Assembly: GCA_016870775.1 (NCBI GenBank)
Contig: VGAK01000010.1
Span: forward strand, 1 to 64,000
DNA length: 64,000 bases
DNA from: Actinomycetota bacterium
Lineage (GTDB): Bacteria; Actinomycetota; Acidimicrobiia; Acidimicrobiales; Ilumatobacteraceae
Direction: 5' to 3'
In this document: positions 26,572-34,451 of the stretch, one piece after another
Layout of the letters: every line of letters starts with the position of its first letter
How positions within the stretch are numbered: position 1 is the stretch's first letter
Notes under the pieces: model-generated
The model's input: only the letters and a program-made list of their open reading frames with translations
Told to the model about the DNA's origin: nothing
Databases searched by the model: none
Position numbers and translations under genes: made by a program

Positions 26572-27149
26572 CGGGACACCGCCCTCTCGACACGGGCGAG
26601 GAACTCGCGGCGGTCCTCGTCGGTGGCGGTGTCCATCGCGTACAGACCCACGTGGCGGCATCGCGCTCGCCACCCGGTCGTGGCGCGCAGGGCGCGCGTC
26701 AGTGTGCGTCGACCGTTGTCGTTGACCGCCTTCACATAGAGCCACGGTGATCCGTAGGTGCTCGCCACCACGATGCGGCGCACGTGACCGAGGGCAGGCC
26801 GCACGCGCCCCGACTCGAGCGTGAACGCCACGCCGGGGAGCATCACGCGCTCGAGCCACCCCTTCATCTGCGCCGGCAGACCCGACCACCAGGTCGGATA
26901 GGTGAACACGAGGATGTCGGCACCGCGCACCGCCCGCACGTGATGGTCGAGATCGGCGGGGATGGTCCCCTCCCCCGACATGTACGAGTCCCATTCCTCG
27001 CGCGTCATGACGCACCTGAATCCCTCGGCCGCGAGGTCGAGCACCGTCACGTCGTGGCCGGCCGAGGTGAGACCACGCACGGCGGCGTCACGGATGGCGG
27101 AGGAGAAACTTCCCTCGACGGGGTGGCAGTGGATGACGACGGCGCGCAT
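26568..27149 (-). CDS. flavodoxin-fold NAD(P)H dehydrogenase (quinone), copy 2
   Basis: A 193-residue paralogue of its downstream neighbour with VVIHCHPVEGSF and ILVFTYPTWWSGLPAQMKGWL. The two genes read like a tandem duplication with considerable divergence. ATG 27149 has a GAGGGGGC ribosome site, and the promoter region is shared with the divergent gene at 27190, where minus-strand TTACGGTA mirrors the plus-strand TACCGT. Confidence 0.85.
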   Translation of the reverse strand: MRAVVIHCHPVEGSFSSAIRDAAVRGLTSAGHDVTVLDLAAEGFRCVMTREEWDSYMSGEGTIPADLDHHVRAVRGADILVFTYPTWWSGLPAQMKGWLERVMLPGVAFTLESGRVRPALGHVRRIVVASTYGSPWLYVKAVNDNGRRTLTRALRATTGWRARCRHVGLYAMDTATDEDRREFLARVERAVSR

Positions 27150-27176
27150 GGACGGGTGCCCCCTCGGGCGAGCCAT

Positions 27177-27182
27177 TACCGT
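27177..27182 (+). promoter_or_regulatory. -10 element of the ABM-domain gene
   Basis: TACCGT, exactly 7 nt before GTG 27190. On the other strand the same bases read TTACGGTAA within the leader of the divergent reductase gene. Confidence 0.5.
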
Positions 27183-27189
27183 AACTGGC

Positions 27190-27786
27190 GTGCCCGATCT
27201 GACAGGCGACTTCTCGACGGGACAACTGCCCAAGATCGCCCCGGGCGCGGTCACGGTCGCGATCGCCCGCACGATCGACCCCGCGCACAGGGCCGCCTTC
27301 GGGGCGTGGTGCGACGAGATGATGTCGGCGGTGCGCGCCGCTCCCGGGTGCCTGGGCGCCACCACGCTCTCACCGGCCCGCGACGACGAGGCGTACCACA
27401 TGGTGTTCCGGTTCGTGGACGCGATCCATCTGCGCCGGTGGGAGCGCTCCGACGCGCGCCAGGGGTTGCTGGATCGTGCCGACGCCTGGGTGACCTCGGA
27501 GCGCGTCACGGTGACCGCGGGCGAGGAGAAGTTCTTCAACGCACTCGGCGATGTGGACCGCCACCGCTCGCGCTTGGGCAGGTGGGTCTCGGACCTGCTG
27601 TGGATCTACCCGCTCGCGCTCGTGGTGTCGATCGTGCTCGCACCGTCGTTCGCCCGGCTCGACATGCTGTGGCGCGTGCTGACCACCACCGCGATCATGG
27701 GGCTCGCATCCACCGCCGCGGTCGGGCCGGTGCGGCGGCGCCTGCGGCGGCGGCGCATGTTGCCCCAGGACTCAGAGATCAGGTGA
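27190..27786 (+). CDS. antibiotic biosynthesis monooxygenase (ABM)-like protein with C-terminal membrane segments
   Basis: A 198-residue protein. Residues about 18-110 look like an ABM dimeric alpha-beta barrel of the larger membrane-anchored group (AVTVAIARTIDPAHRAAFGAW, APGCLGATTLSP, YHMVFRFVDAIHLRRWERS). Two hydrophobic helices follow (WIYPLALVVSIVLAPSF and a second near 160-175) and a very basic tail. GTG 27190 is set by TACCGT 7 nt upstream. The 3' end overlaps the convergent DCC gene by 15 nt. Function unknown; ABM folds bind quinones or haem. Confidence 0.75.
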   Translation: MPDLTGDFSTGQLPKIAPGAVTVAIARTIDPAHRAAFGAWCDEMMSAVRAAPGCLGATTLSPARDDEAYHMVFRFVDAIHLRRWERSDARQGLLDRADAWVTSERVTVTAGEEKFFNALGDVDRHRSRLGRWVSDLLWIYPLALVVSIVLAPSFARLDMLWRVLTTTAIMGLASTAAVGPVRRRLRRRRMLPQDSEIR

Positions 27787-28155
27787 CGCCTGCGGGAGTC
27801 CGCACGCGCGCAGACCCAGAACCCGCGAGAGACGTCGTCGATTGCGCGCGATCACCCAATAGGCACCGGCCGAGACGATGCGCACCACCGGGAGCCCCAG
27901 GACGGTGCCGAGTGCGCGCCATCCGGCCCCGGTGAAGTCGCCCAGCAGACGCGCGACCGCCGGTGCACCAGAGAGTGTCCGTCCTCCCCTCACGTAGAGC
28001 ACCGCATCGATCGAGTCGAGCCCGTGCGTGCGGTGGTCGCGCACCGTCACCCCGGGCGCACGACGCCTCGCGAAGTCGGCCGTGCGCTCGCACAGGCCGC
28101 AATCACCGTCATAGACGAGCACGCCGCCGACGTCGTTCGCGCTGGGACTGTTCAT
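27772..28155 (-). CDS. DCC family thiol-disulfide oxidoreductase (DUF393)
   Basis: A 127-residue thioredoxin-like DCC protein named for its YDGDCGLCERTADFARR start (about 15-31), where the CxxC is the redox pair. LYVRGGRTLSGAPAVARLL and the VIARNRRRLSRVLG tail are typical. ATG 28155 overlaps the stop of the carotenoid oxygenase gene (ATGA), so it is coupled to it. The physiological target is unknown. Confidence 0.86.
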   Translation of the reverse strand: MNSPSANDVGGVLVYDGDCGLCERTADFARRRAPGVTVRDHRTHGLDSIDAVLYVRGGRTLSGAPAVARLLGDFTGAGWRALGTVLGLPVVRIVSAGAYWVIARNRRRLSRVLGLRACGLPQASPDL

Positions 28156-29837
28156 CCGACCGCGACCTCGTGCACCGTGTCGCGAAGGTGCGGTTCCAGT
28201 CGCGCCAGTGCCTCTGCCACGACACCGTCTGTGATCTCGTCGGCGAAACGGTGGCGCTCGACATCGGGTGCGGGCGAGGCCGACTCCATCCACACGGCAT
28301 GCAGGAGGAACGGGACCCGTTGGCGCGCGCGGCCGCCCAGCACCGCCACCGGACCGGCCGACACGCGCGCCGCATCGAAGCACTCGAGACGGAACCCCGA
28401 ATCGGACAGCACGGGCACCAGCACCCAGCCGTCACCTCCCCCGGGTGTGCCCCCGTGGCGGGGCGCAAAGATCGGTGACGACGGAAGATCCTCGAGGCTC
28501 GTCCATCGGTGCTCGCCGACCTGTCGCAGCGTGCCGCGCTCGAAGGTGACCAATCGTGCCCCGGTCTCGGGACCGGCGATCTCGCGCTCGGGTGCGCGGC
28601 CCGCGTAGAGATCGAGGACGCGTCGCGCGAGCATCTGGGGCTTGCGTCCCTGGAAGACCACGTGGTGGTGCGTGGGGTTCTCCATCCCCTCGGGCGACCA
28701 ATCCATTGCCGAGAGCTGCAGGTTCCACATGTCCCCGTCGTTCACCCGGCTGATCGTCCGCGACGACACCGTCTGGCTTCGCCCCGGGTTGAAGATCATC
28801 TCGCTCACCGTCTGGGAGCGCATCGCCATGTTGTAGAAGCCCACGTGGGCCGGGTTGAGCGGCGCGCCGTGGGCATCCACGTCCCCGGGCAGGAGTCGGT
28901 AGCCGAGATCGGTGAGATCGAGGTGCTCGAAGAGCACGCGCACACCCTCGGAGTCGTCCCACACCGCGTAGTAGTGACCGGTGGTGGGACCGAACTCGCC
29001 GCGCACCCACGGCAGCGGGCTCCCCGGCGCCGTGCGCTCCACATCGTCCTTGCGCACGAAGTACACCGGCACGGTCGCATCGATCGTGCAGGTCCGCTCG
29101 CCGCCGAACACCTCGTTCATGTCGGCCTTGAAGTTCCCCGAGTCGGCGAGGACGAGCCAGTTGCGGGTCTGGGTGATGGTGTGCATCGACCCCCACACGC
29201 CGGCCCCCTCGAGCGGCCAGGTCTGCACGCGCGCCGAGTCCCCGCTCCAGCGCACGAGCGTGGGCTGCAGGCCGTCGGGAGTGGGTGACAACTTCACCGT
29301 CCACATGCACCCGCGCTCGGGGTCGGTCACCGGGTGTGCGGTGGAGAAGATCTGCGGGAGCACCCGCGCCTGTCCGAACGAGTCGCCTCCCCACGATGCG
29401 CTCGAGCCGACCTCGCCGAGGAATCCGAGCGTGACGGGGTCGATCTCGACGGGTCGCCCGACATCCCACGTTGCGAACATGCGGCCATTCCAGGCGAGCG
29501 GAGCGGTGTTGACCATGTTGGCGTGACCGAACACCGAGTCGAGTCCGAGAATGCCCCCGGTGAAGGCCTCGCGCACCCGCGAATGGATGCGCTGCACGGG
29601 AGTGTCGATCACCCGCGTGCGCAGCGCGAACGAGCCGGGCGCGGCACCGTGGGTCCCCGGACGCAGCGAGATGCGCACCATCGCGCCGAACCCGAAGAGT
29701 TGGTAGTCGAGCCGGTCGTCGATGACCGGTGCGCTGACGAACATCTCACCCCGCAACTCGCCGGGCCACTGACCCTCGACGAGATCGAGGTCGAGATCGG
29801 CCAGTGTCGCGGCGAAGATGCTCTCGGGCAGGGGCAC
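28152..29837 (-). CDS. carotenoid cleavage oxygenase (RPE65 family)
   Basis: A 561-residue iron(II) dioxygenase-fold protein. Family landmarks: NTAPLAWNGRMFATWDVGRP (about 110-129) with EIDPVTLGFLGE, a His in STAHPVTDPERG, His in SMHTITQTRNW, FEHLDLTDLGY, and a C-terminal His in PFLLHAVWME; these are the likely four His iron ligands of a seven-blade propeller. Such enzymes split carotenoids or stilbenes; some make retinal. GTG 29837 has ribosome site GAAGGGAA and is 15 nt after the FKBP gene. Substrate is not readable. A link to the heliorhodopsin at 58.6 kb is possible but unproven. Confidence 0.88.
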   Translation of the reverse strand: MPLPESIFAATLADLDLDLVEGQWPGELRGEMFVSAPVIDDRLDYQLFGFGAMVRISLRPGTHGAAPGSFALRTRVIDTPVQRIHSRVREAFTGGILGLDSVFGHANMVNTAPLAWNGRMFATWDVGRPVEIDPVTLGFLGEVGSSASWGGDSFGQARVLPQIFSTAHPVTDPERGCMWTVKLSPTPDGLQPTLVRWSGDSARVQTWPLEGAGVWGSMHTITQTRNWLVLADSGNFKADMNEVFGGERTCTIDATVPVYFVRKDDVERTAPGSPLPWVRGEFGPTTGHYYAVWDDSEGVRVLFEHLDLTDLGYRLLPGDVDAHGAPLNPAHVGFYNMAMRSQTVSEMIFNPGRSQTVSSRTISRVNDGDMWNLQLSAMDWSPEGMENPTHHHVVFQGRKPQMLARRVLDLYAGRAPEREIAGPETGARLVTFERGTLRQVGEHRWTSLEDLPSSPIFAPRHGGTPGGGDGWVLVPVLSDSGFRLECFDAARVSAGPVAVLGGRARQRVPFLLHAVWMESASPAPDVERHRFADEITDGVVAEALARLEPHLRDTVHEVAVG

Positions 29838-29852
29838 GACCGGTTCCCTTCG

Positions 29853-30227
29853 CTAGTTGACGTTCAGCAGGTCGACGACGAACACGAGGGTCTCGCCACC
29901 TTTGATCACGCCCCCGGCACCCTGTGCGCCGTATCCCATGTGCGGGGGGATCGTGATGCGGCGCCGACCGCCCACGCGCATGCCCGCGAATCCCTGGTCC
30001 CAGCCCTGGATGACCTGACCCGCACCGAGCCGGAACTCGAAGGACTCGGCGCGGTCCCACGAGGCGTCGAACTGGCGCATCGTGCTCCAGGCCACACCCA
30101 CGTAGTGCACCTCCACCACCGCACCGGCTCGCGCCTCGGCTCCCCCGCCGACGGTGAGGTCCTCGCACACCAGGTCGGCGGGTGGGTCCCCAGCGGGAAT
30201 GGATACGTCGGGCTTGGTCGCACTCAC
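29853..30227 (-). CDS. FKBP-type peptidyl-prolyl cis-trans isomerase
   Basis: A 124-residue single-domain FKBP, cytoplasmic (no signal peptide). Active-site pattern: VEVHYVGVAWS, FEFRLGAGQVIQGWDQGFAGM and GGRRRITIPPHMGYGAQG, ending LVFVVDLLNVN. GTG 30227 was chosen because TAGGTT lies exactly 7 nt upstream (30240-30235). It heads a three-gene operon with the carotenoid oxygenase and the DCC protein. Confidence 0.92.
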   Translation of the reverse strand: MSATKPDVSIPAGDPPADLVCEDLTVGGGAEARAGAVVEVHYVGVAWSTMRQFDASWDRAESFEFRLGAGQVIQGWDQGFAGMRVGGRRRITIPPHMGYGAQGAGGVIKGGETLVFVVDLLNVN

Positions 30228-30283
30228 GGAAACCAACCTACAACCGACCCCGGGAGCACCCGACCCGCGGTGGGGACTGCTCG

Positions 30284-31498
30284 TCAGGCGGCCGCGCGGG
30301 TGCGACGCAACACGGGATCGACCGCGCCCAGCACCGAGTCGGCCATCCTCATCACGCGCCCGGCCGCACCGGGTGTCTGCGAATCGATGAGGTTCCCCAT
30401 CACCGCGAGCGTGATGTCGGCAGCCGATTGCGTGCCGACGGCGATCCGGAGCCCCGGTCGCAGGATCCACGGGTGACCGATCAGGAAACTGAACCGTCGC
30501 CCGGTGCGCAGGAACGAATCGAACCTCTCACCCACCTCGTGGTCGTAGCGCGCCGGCGCCGACGCCGGATCGGCCAGGAACAACTCCGAGGCGAGCGTGC
30601 CGCTCTCGAGGCCGTAGTCGATCCCCTCGCCGTTCATCGGGTTCACGAACCCGGCTGCATCGCCGATTGCGACCCATCCCGGCCCGTGGCGCCGCACGCA
30701 GCTCATCGGCAGGCGCCACGCGCGCGGCTTGTCGCAGAACTCGCCGAGCTGCCACGACTCGCGCACCAACGACGCGTATTGATCGAGCAGCGTGTTGAGG
30801 TTCAACTTCTTGAAACCCTTCATCGTCGAGAGCGCACCGACCCCGATGTTGACGGTGCCATCACCCGCCGGGAACATCCAGCCGTACCCGGGCACGGCGG
30901 TGCCGTGCTCGTCGCGCAGACTCAGGCAGGCCTCGAGGTGCCTCTCGGCGTGGCGCGGCGTGGGTGCATAGGCACGGATCGCGAGACCGAACGGTTCGTC
31001 GGGGTCGCGCTCGGCCCCCAGCACCTTGGCTGCCAAACCCTGGGCACCGGCGGCCAACACCACCATCTCGGCGCGGTGCACCTCTCCGCCGGCTGTGACA
31101 CCGACGCAACGGCCGTCCTCCACGAGGGGGATCGCCTCGATGCCGTGGCGCAGGTCGGCCCCACTGGCCGCCGCGACGTCCATGAGGTGCGTGTCGAATC
31201 GGTTGCGGGGCCACACGGCTCCGTGGTTCGGGAACCGGTCGGTCTCGGGCCATGCGAGCTCGCGCGTCTTGCGACCCGCGATCATCCGCAGCCCGTCGAT
31301 GCGGTGCGCGACGGAGTGGTCGATGGACAAATGATCCAGGGCCGCGATCGCACGCGGCGTGAGCCCGTCGCCGCAGACCTTGTCGCGTCCGTGCTGGCCC
31401 TTCTCGAACACGGTGACGCGCGCCCCGCCACTCGCTGCAACGATCGCCGCTGCGCTCCCGGCAGGACCGGCACCAATGACGATCAAGTCGCGTTGCAC
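30284..31498 (-). CDS. geranylgeranyl reductase family FAD-dependent oxidoreductase
   Basis: A 404-residue flavoprotein with DLIVIGAGPAGSAAA at the N-terminus, the CGDGLTPRA motif of the geranylgeranyl-reductase group, and the FAD-contact VAIGDAAGFVNPMNGEGIDYG in the middle. It would saturate isoprenoid double bonds (for example menaquinone side chain, as MenJ does, or polyprenol). GTG 31498 is preferred because the dinucleotide fold should begin within a few residues; ATG 31528 would add ten residues. A MenJ-like role is likely but not proven. Confidence 0.87.
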   Translation of the reverse strand: MQRDLIVIGAGPAGSAAAIVAASGGARVTVFEKGQHGRDKVCGDGLTPRAIAALDHLSIDHSVAHRIDGLRMIAGRKTRELAWPETDRFPNHGAVWPRNRFDTHLMDVAAASGADLRHGIEAIPLVEDGRCVGVTAGGEVHRAEMVVLAAGAQGLAAKVLGAERDPDEPFGLAIRAYAPTPRHAERHLEACLSLRDEHGTAVPGYGWMFPAGDGTVNIGVGALSTMKGFKKLNLNTLLDQYASLVRESWQLGEFCDKPRAWRLPMSCVRRHGPGWVAIGDAAGFVNPMNGEGIDYGLESGTLASELFLADPASAPARYDHEVGERFDSFLRTGRRFSFLIGHPWILRPGLRIAVGTQSAADITLAVMGNLIDSQTPGAAGRVMRMADSVLGAVDPVLRRTRAAA

Positions 31499-31623
31499 GT
31501 CATTGATCCTGCCAGTGCACACCTGCATCCACTACCGAAGCGGCGCACCGTGCGGCCATCATGTGTCACACGCCCCACGAGGCCCGTGGTCACCACGGCG
31601 CACCCGGTCATCGAGTGCCAAAC

Positions 31624-31644
31624 CGGGCCCCGGGGACGGGCCCG
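31624..31644. terminator. possible intrinsic terminator hairpin
   Basis: Seven-base-pair all-GC stem CGGGCCC / GGGCCCG with a seven-base loop, just downstream of the leftward PAP2 gene. There is no T-run, as usual in high-GC actinobacteria. The rest of 31499-31647 shows no gene. Confidence 0.4.
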
Positions 31645-31647
31645 CCG

Positions 31648-32292
31648 TCAGCGCAGAGCGCCGGCCCCCCGGGTCACCATCGACTTCTCGATCGCATCGA
31701 CGAGTGCGATCCCCGTGGCGAGCGCGATGCCGCCGATGGCGTACCCCGCGAGCAGGTCGCTCGGCCAGTGGGTGCGGATCAGCCACGACGAGACTCCGGT
31801 GACGAGAGCGGCGAACATCACGAACCGTCGCGCGGCAAGACGACGGTGCGGGAGTCCGCGGGTGAAGAACCACGCGACGTAGCCCCAGAGCGCGACGGCG
31901 TTCACCGCGTGCCCCGAGGGGAACGCGAGCCTCGGAGCCTCCTCGAGCAGTCGTCCCCGGTACGGGAACGGTCGCTCCATCGTCAGTTTGAGCACACCGG
32001 TCATGCCGGTCTCGAACACGAGCACGGCGAGGAAGCCTCCGATCGGAATCCACGATTTGCGGTTCCAACTCAGCCACGCGAGCACCGGCAACATGATCGT
32101 GAGGATCAACCCGCGCAGACCGAGCATCACGGTGATTTCGAAGAAGGTGCGATTGACGTCCAACCGACGCGCGAATCGGATCGCCGAGCGGTCGAAATCC
32201 CACAACCAACCCCGGGACGCGATCTGCCACGTGATGTACGCGAGCACGACCGTGCAGGTGCTCGTCACTCCGGTCAATCTCTTGGCATTCAC
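31648..32292 (-). CDS. PAP2-family membrane phosphatase
   Basis: A 214-residue membrane protein with the three-part acid phosphatase signature: KLTMERPFP (KX6RP), FPSGHAVNAVALWGY (PSGH) and RTHWPSDLLAGY (RX5HX3D), between hydrophobic helices. Such enzymes dephosphorylate undecaprenyl diphosphate or phosphatidate outside the membrane. The start is uncertain: GTG 32292 has GGAGG only 2 nt away, and GTG 32268 is an alternative. Confidence 0.87.
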   Translation of the reverse strand: MNAKRLTGVTSTCTVVLAYITWQIASRGWLWDFDRSAIRFARRLDVNRTFFEITVMLGLRGLILTIMLPVLAWLSWNRKSWIPIGGFLAVLVFETGMTGVLKLTMERPFPYRGRLLEEAPRLAFPSGHAVNAVALWGYVAWFFTRGLPHRRLAARRFVMFAALVTGVSSWLIRTHWPSDLLAGYAIGGIALATGIALVDAIEKSMVTRGAGALR

Positions 32293-32382
32293 AACCTCCC
32301 CAGTCTGCCCCGGGGCAATCGGTCCACGCCACGCAAGGGTGCCCACCCCGGGGTCCACCCCTGCCGCAGGGAAATCGAGGTG

Positions 32383-33402
32383 ATGTTCCCGTGCGATGAT
32401 CTGGAGATGGGCGGACCCGCACCCGGATCGCAGGAGTGGCTCGATCTCGTGGTGGAGGACGTGCTCGAGCCAGACCGGCCGATCATCGACCCGCACCATC
32501 ACCTGTGGCCTCCGGGTGAGGGCCTTCCCTACGGCCTCGCCAACCTCCATGCCGACGCCGACTCGGGGCACCGCATCGATCGCACGGTCTTCGTCGAGTG
32601 TGGTGCTGCCCGCGACCGGTCGCTGCCCGACCACCTCGCGCCCCTGGGCGAGACGCGCTTCGTCGCCGCCGAGTCGGCCCGCGACCCGCGCGCCCTCATC
32701 GGTGGCATCGTCGCCCACGCCGACCTGCGACGCGACGATCTCGACGACATCCTCGATCTCCACGCCGAGTCGGGTGGTGCGTTGTTCAAGGGCATCAGGC
32801 ACGCGCTCGCGAGCGCCGAGCACCCCGAGCACCTCACGATCGCTGGACGGGCACCGCGCGACCTCGCCCACGACGCTGACTTCCGCCGCGGGGTCGCGCG
32901 GCTCGGAGACCGCGGGCTCACCTACGACTCATGGCACTACCACCACCAGAACGGAGATTTCCTCGCGCTCGCCCGCGCGGTTCCCGGCACGACGATGGTT
33001 CTCGACCACTTCGGGACGCCGCTCGGAGTGGGTCCGTGGGTTGCGCGCCGCGCCGAGATCCTCGGGGACTGGCGACGCGACATCACCGCCATCGCGGCCT
33101 GTCCGAACACCGTGGCAAAGATCGGCGGCATGGCGATGGTCGACAACGGATTCGGGTGGGACACAGCGGGCCGACCACCGACCTCGGATGAATTCGTCGG
33201 GGCCCAGCGCGAGTTCTACCTGCACACGATCGATGCATTCGGCCCGCAACGGTGCATGTTCGAGTCGAACTTTCCGATGGACCGCATGTCGCTGTCGTAT
33301 CGGACGCTGTGGAACGCGTTCAAGAAGATCGCGGCGGGCTTCGACGACGCCGAGAAGTCGGCGCTCTTCCACGACACCGCCGCGCGCGTCTACTCGCTCT
33401 AG
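32383..33402 (+). CDS. amidohydrolase family 2 metal-dependent hydrolase
   Basis: A 339-residue TIM-barrel hydrolase. IIDPHHHLW supplies the N-terminal metal His pair, VLDHFGTPLG a further ligand region, and ESNFPMDRMS the C-terminal conserved block. This group includes lactonases and decarboxylases; no substrate is assignable. ATG 32383 is preferred because MFPCDDLEMGGPAPGS resembles relatives; GTG 32380 and ATG 32407 are alternatives. The TAG stop starts the -10 hexamer of the next gene. Confidence 0.85.
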   Translation: MFPCDDLEMGGPAPGSQEWLDLVVEDVLEPDRPIIDPHHHLWPPGEGLPYGLANLHADADSGHRIDRTVFVECGAARDRSLPDHLAPLGETRFVAAESARDPRALIGGIVAHADLRRDDLDDILDLHAESGGALFKGIRHALASAEHPEHLTIAGRAPRDLAHDADFRRGVARLGDRGLTYDSWHYHHQNGDFLALARAVPGTTMVLDHFGTPLGVGPWVARRAEILGDWRRDITAIAACPNTVAKIGGMAMVDNGFGWDTAGRPPTSDEFVGAQREFYLHTIDAFGPQRCMFESNFPMDRMSLSYRTLWNAFKKIAAGFDDAEKSALFHDTAARVYSL

Positions 33403-33405
33403 TCT
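33400..33405 (+). promoter_or_regulatory. -10 element overlapping a stop codon (hotdog gene)
   Basis: TAGTCT, 8 nt before GTG 33414. Its first three bases are the TAG stop of the upstream amidohydrolase gene. Confidence 0.45.
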
Positions 33406-33413
33406 CGGCATCC

Positions 33414-33851
33414 GTGCACCCCGAGGACTTCGCCCCGCTCCCCTCGGACACCGCAGAACGGTGGAGCCAGTTCCCCCACTGGGGACAACCGATGAACTAC
33501 AACGTCCACCTCGGTTTCGTGGTGGAGGAGATCCGCCAGGAGTACGCACGACTGCGGTTGCCGGTGCGTTGGGAAGTCAACCAGCCCGCCGGGATCATGC
33601 ACGGCGGGGCGATCGCGGGACTCATCGACATCACCGCGGTGCCGGCCGTGGGCTGGGCGGGTGAGGTGGCTGGACGACTGGTGACGATCGGCATGGACGT
33701 GCAGTACCTGAGCGCGATACGCGACGAGGACGCAGTGTGCGAGGTGTGGGTCACCAAGCGCGGCAGGTCGATCGTGTTCTGCGCGGCACGGGTCCACGGT
33801 GCGACCACCGGGACGCTGTGCGCGACCGGATCCCTCGTCTACAAGGTCTGA
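33414..33851 (+). CDS. PaaI-type hotdog-fold thioesterase
   Basis: A 145-residue hotdog protein: NYNVHLGFVVEEIRQEYARL, PAGIMHGGAIAGLIDITAVPA (the HGG(A/V) segment with catalytic acid nearby) and VTIGMDVQYLSAI are classic PaaI/YigI features. It hydrolyses acyl- or phenylacetyl-type CoA thioesters. GTG 33414 was chosen for its position 8 nt after TAGTCT; a longer reading would lie out of frame inside the amidohydrolase. Followed by a strong hairpin. Confidence 0.85.
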   Translation: MHPEDFAPLPSDTAERWSQFPHWGQPMNYNVHLGFVVEEIRQEYARLRLPVRWEVNQPAGIMHGGAIAGLIDITAVPAVGWAGEVAGRLVTIGMDVQYLSAIRDEDAVCEVWVTKRGRSIVFCAARVHGATTGTLCATGSLVYKV

Positions 33852-33876
33852 GCCGGGCAATCGGCGGGGAATCAGA

Positions 33877-33900
33877 GAGGCCGCCCCGCAGGGCGGCCTC
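33877..33900. terminator. bidirectional intrinsic terminator
   Basis: A ten-base-pair perfect stem GAGGCCGCCC / GGGCGGCCTC with a four-base CGCA loop, between the ends of the thioesterase gene (+) and the tRNA gene (-). It is the strongest hairpin noticed in the window. Confidence 0.8.
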
Positions 33901-33902
33901 AA

Positions 33903-33979
<77 letters not shown>

Positions 33980-33995
33980 TCGTCGAAGGACAACT

Positions 33996-34001
33996 ACGGT
34001 A
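33996..34001 (-). promoter_or_regulatory. -10 element of tRNA-fMet
   Basis: TACCGT on the minus strand, 16 nt upstream of the tRNA 5' end, giving a short precursor leader. Confidence 0.45.
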
Positions 34002-34055
34002 CAACCACGGTGCCGTGTGCGCAACCCGCCGCGCCGTCACCTATCCAACTCTCCG

Positions 34056-34430
34056 ATGTTCTCGCGCAAGAAAACTGCCCTCGTCCTCGAAAGTCTCGCC
34101 GCCGAGATCACCGTGCTGCGGTCCGAGATGGCCGAACACGTGCGGGCGCTCGAGACCGAGCGCGAGACCGTGTGCGCCGTGGGTGACCGACTCGGACTGC
34201 TCGAGGCGCGTGTGTCGTCGATGGGCACCGAGTTGTCGCGGCAGATCCACGAACTCGGCAACGAGATAGACGCTGTCGCCCACCAGGCCGATGAGGCGGG
34301 TCTCGGAGAGATGGTCGTCTCGCTGCGCGAGTCACAGGTGCGACTCGCCGCGGAGCAGGCCCGCTACGAGATCACGTTCCGCCAGGACCTCGCGACCCTC
34401 GCCGATCAGTTGCTGCGCCGCGCGCGCTGA
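34056..34430 (+). CDS. small coiled-coil protein, unknown function
   Basis: A 124-residue acidic/basic alternating helix-rich protein from MFSRKKTALVLESLAAEITV to LATLADQLLRRAR. Heptad-like spacing of Leu and Val suggests one long coiled coil; no membrane segment and no Cys. ATG 34056 follows CCTATCCAACT, which only loosely matches a -10. Not assigned to a family. It faces UPF0182 convergently with a 21-nt gap. Confidence 0.65.
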   Translation: MFSRKKTALVLESLAAEITVLRSEMAEHVRALETERETVCAVGDRLGLLEARVSSMGTELSRQIHELGNEIDAVAHQADEAGLGEMVVSLRESQVRLAAEQARYEITFRQDLATLADQLLRRAR

Positions 34431-34451
34431 GCCCCGAGGGTTGTCGGCCGT

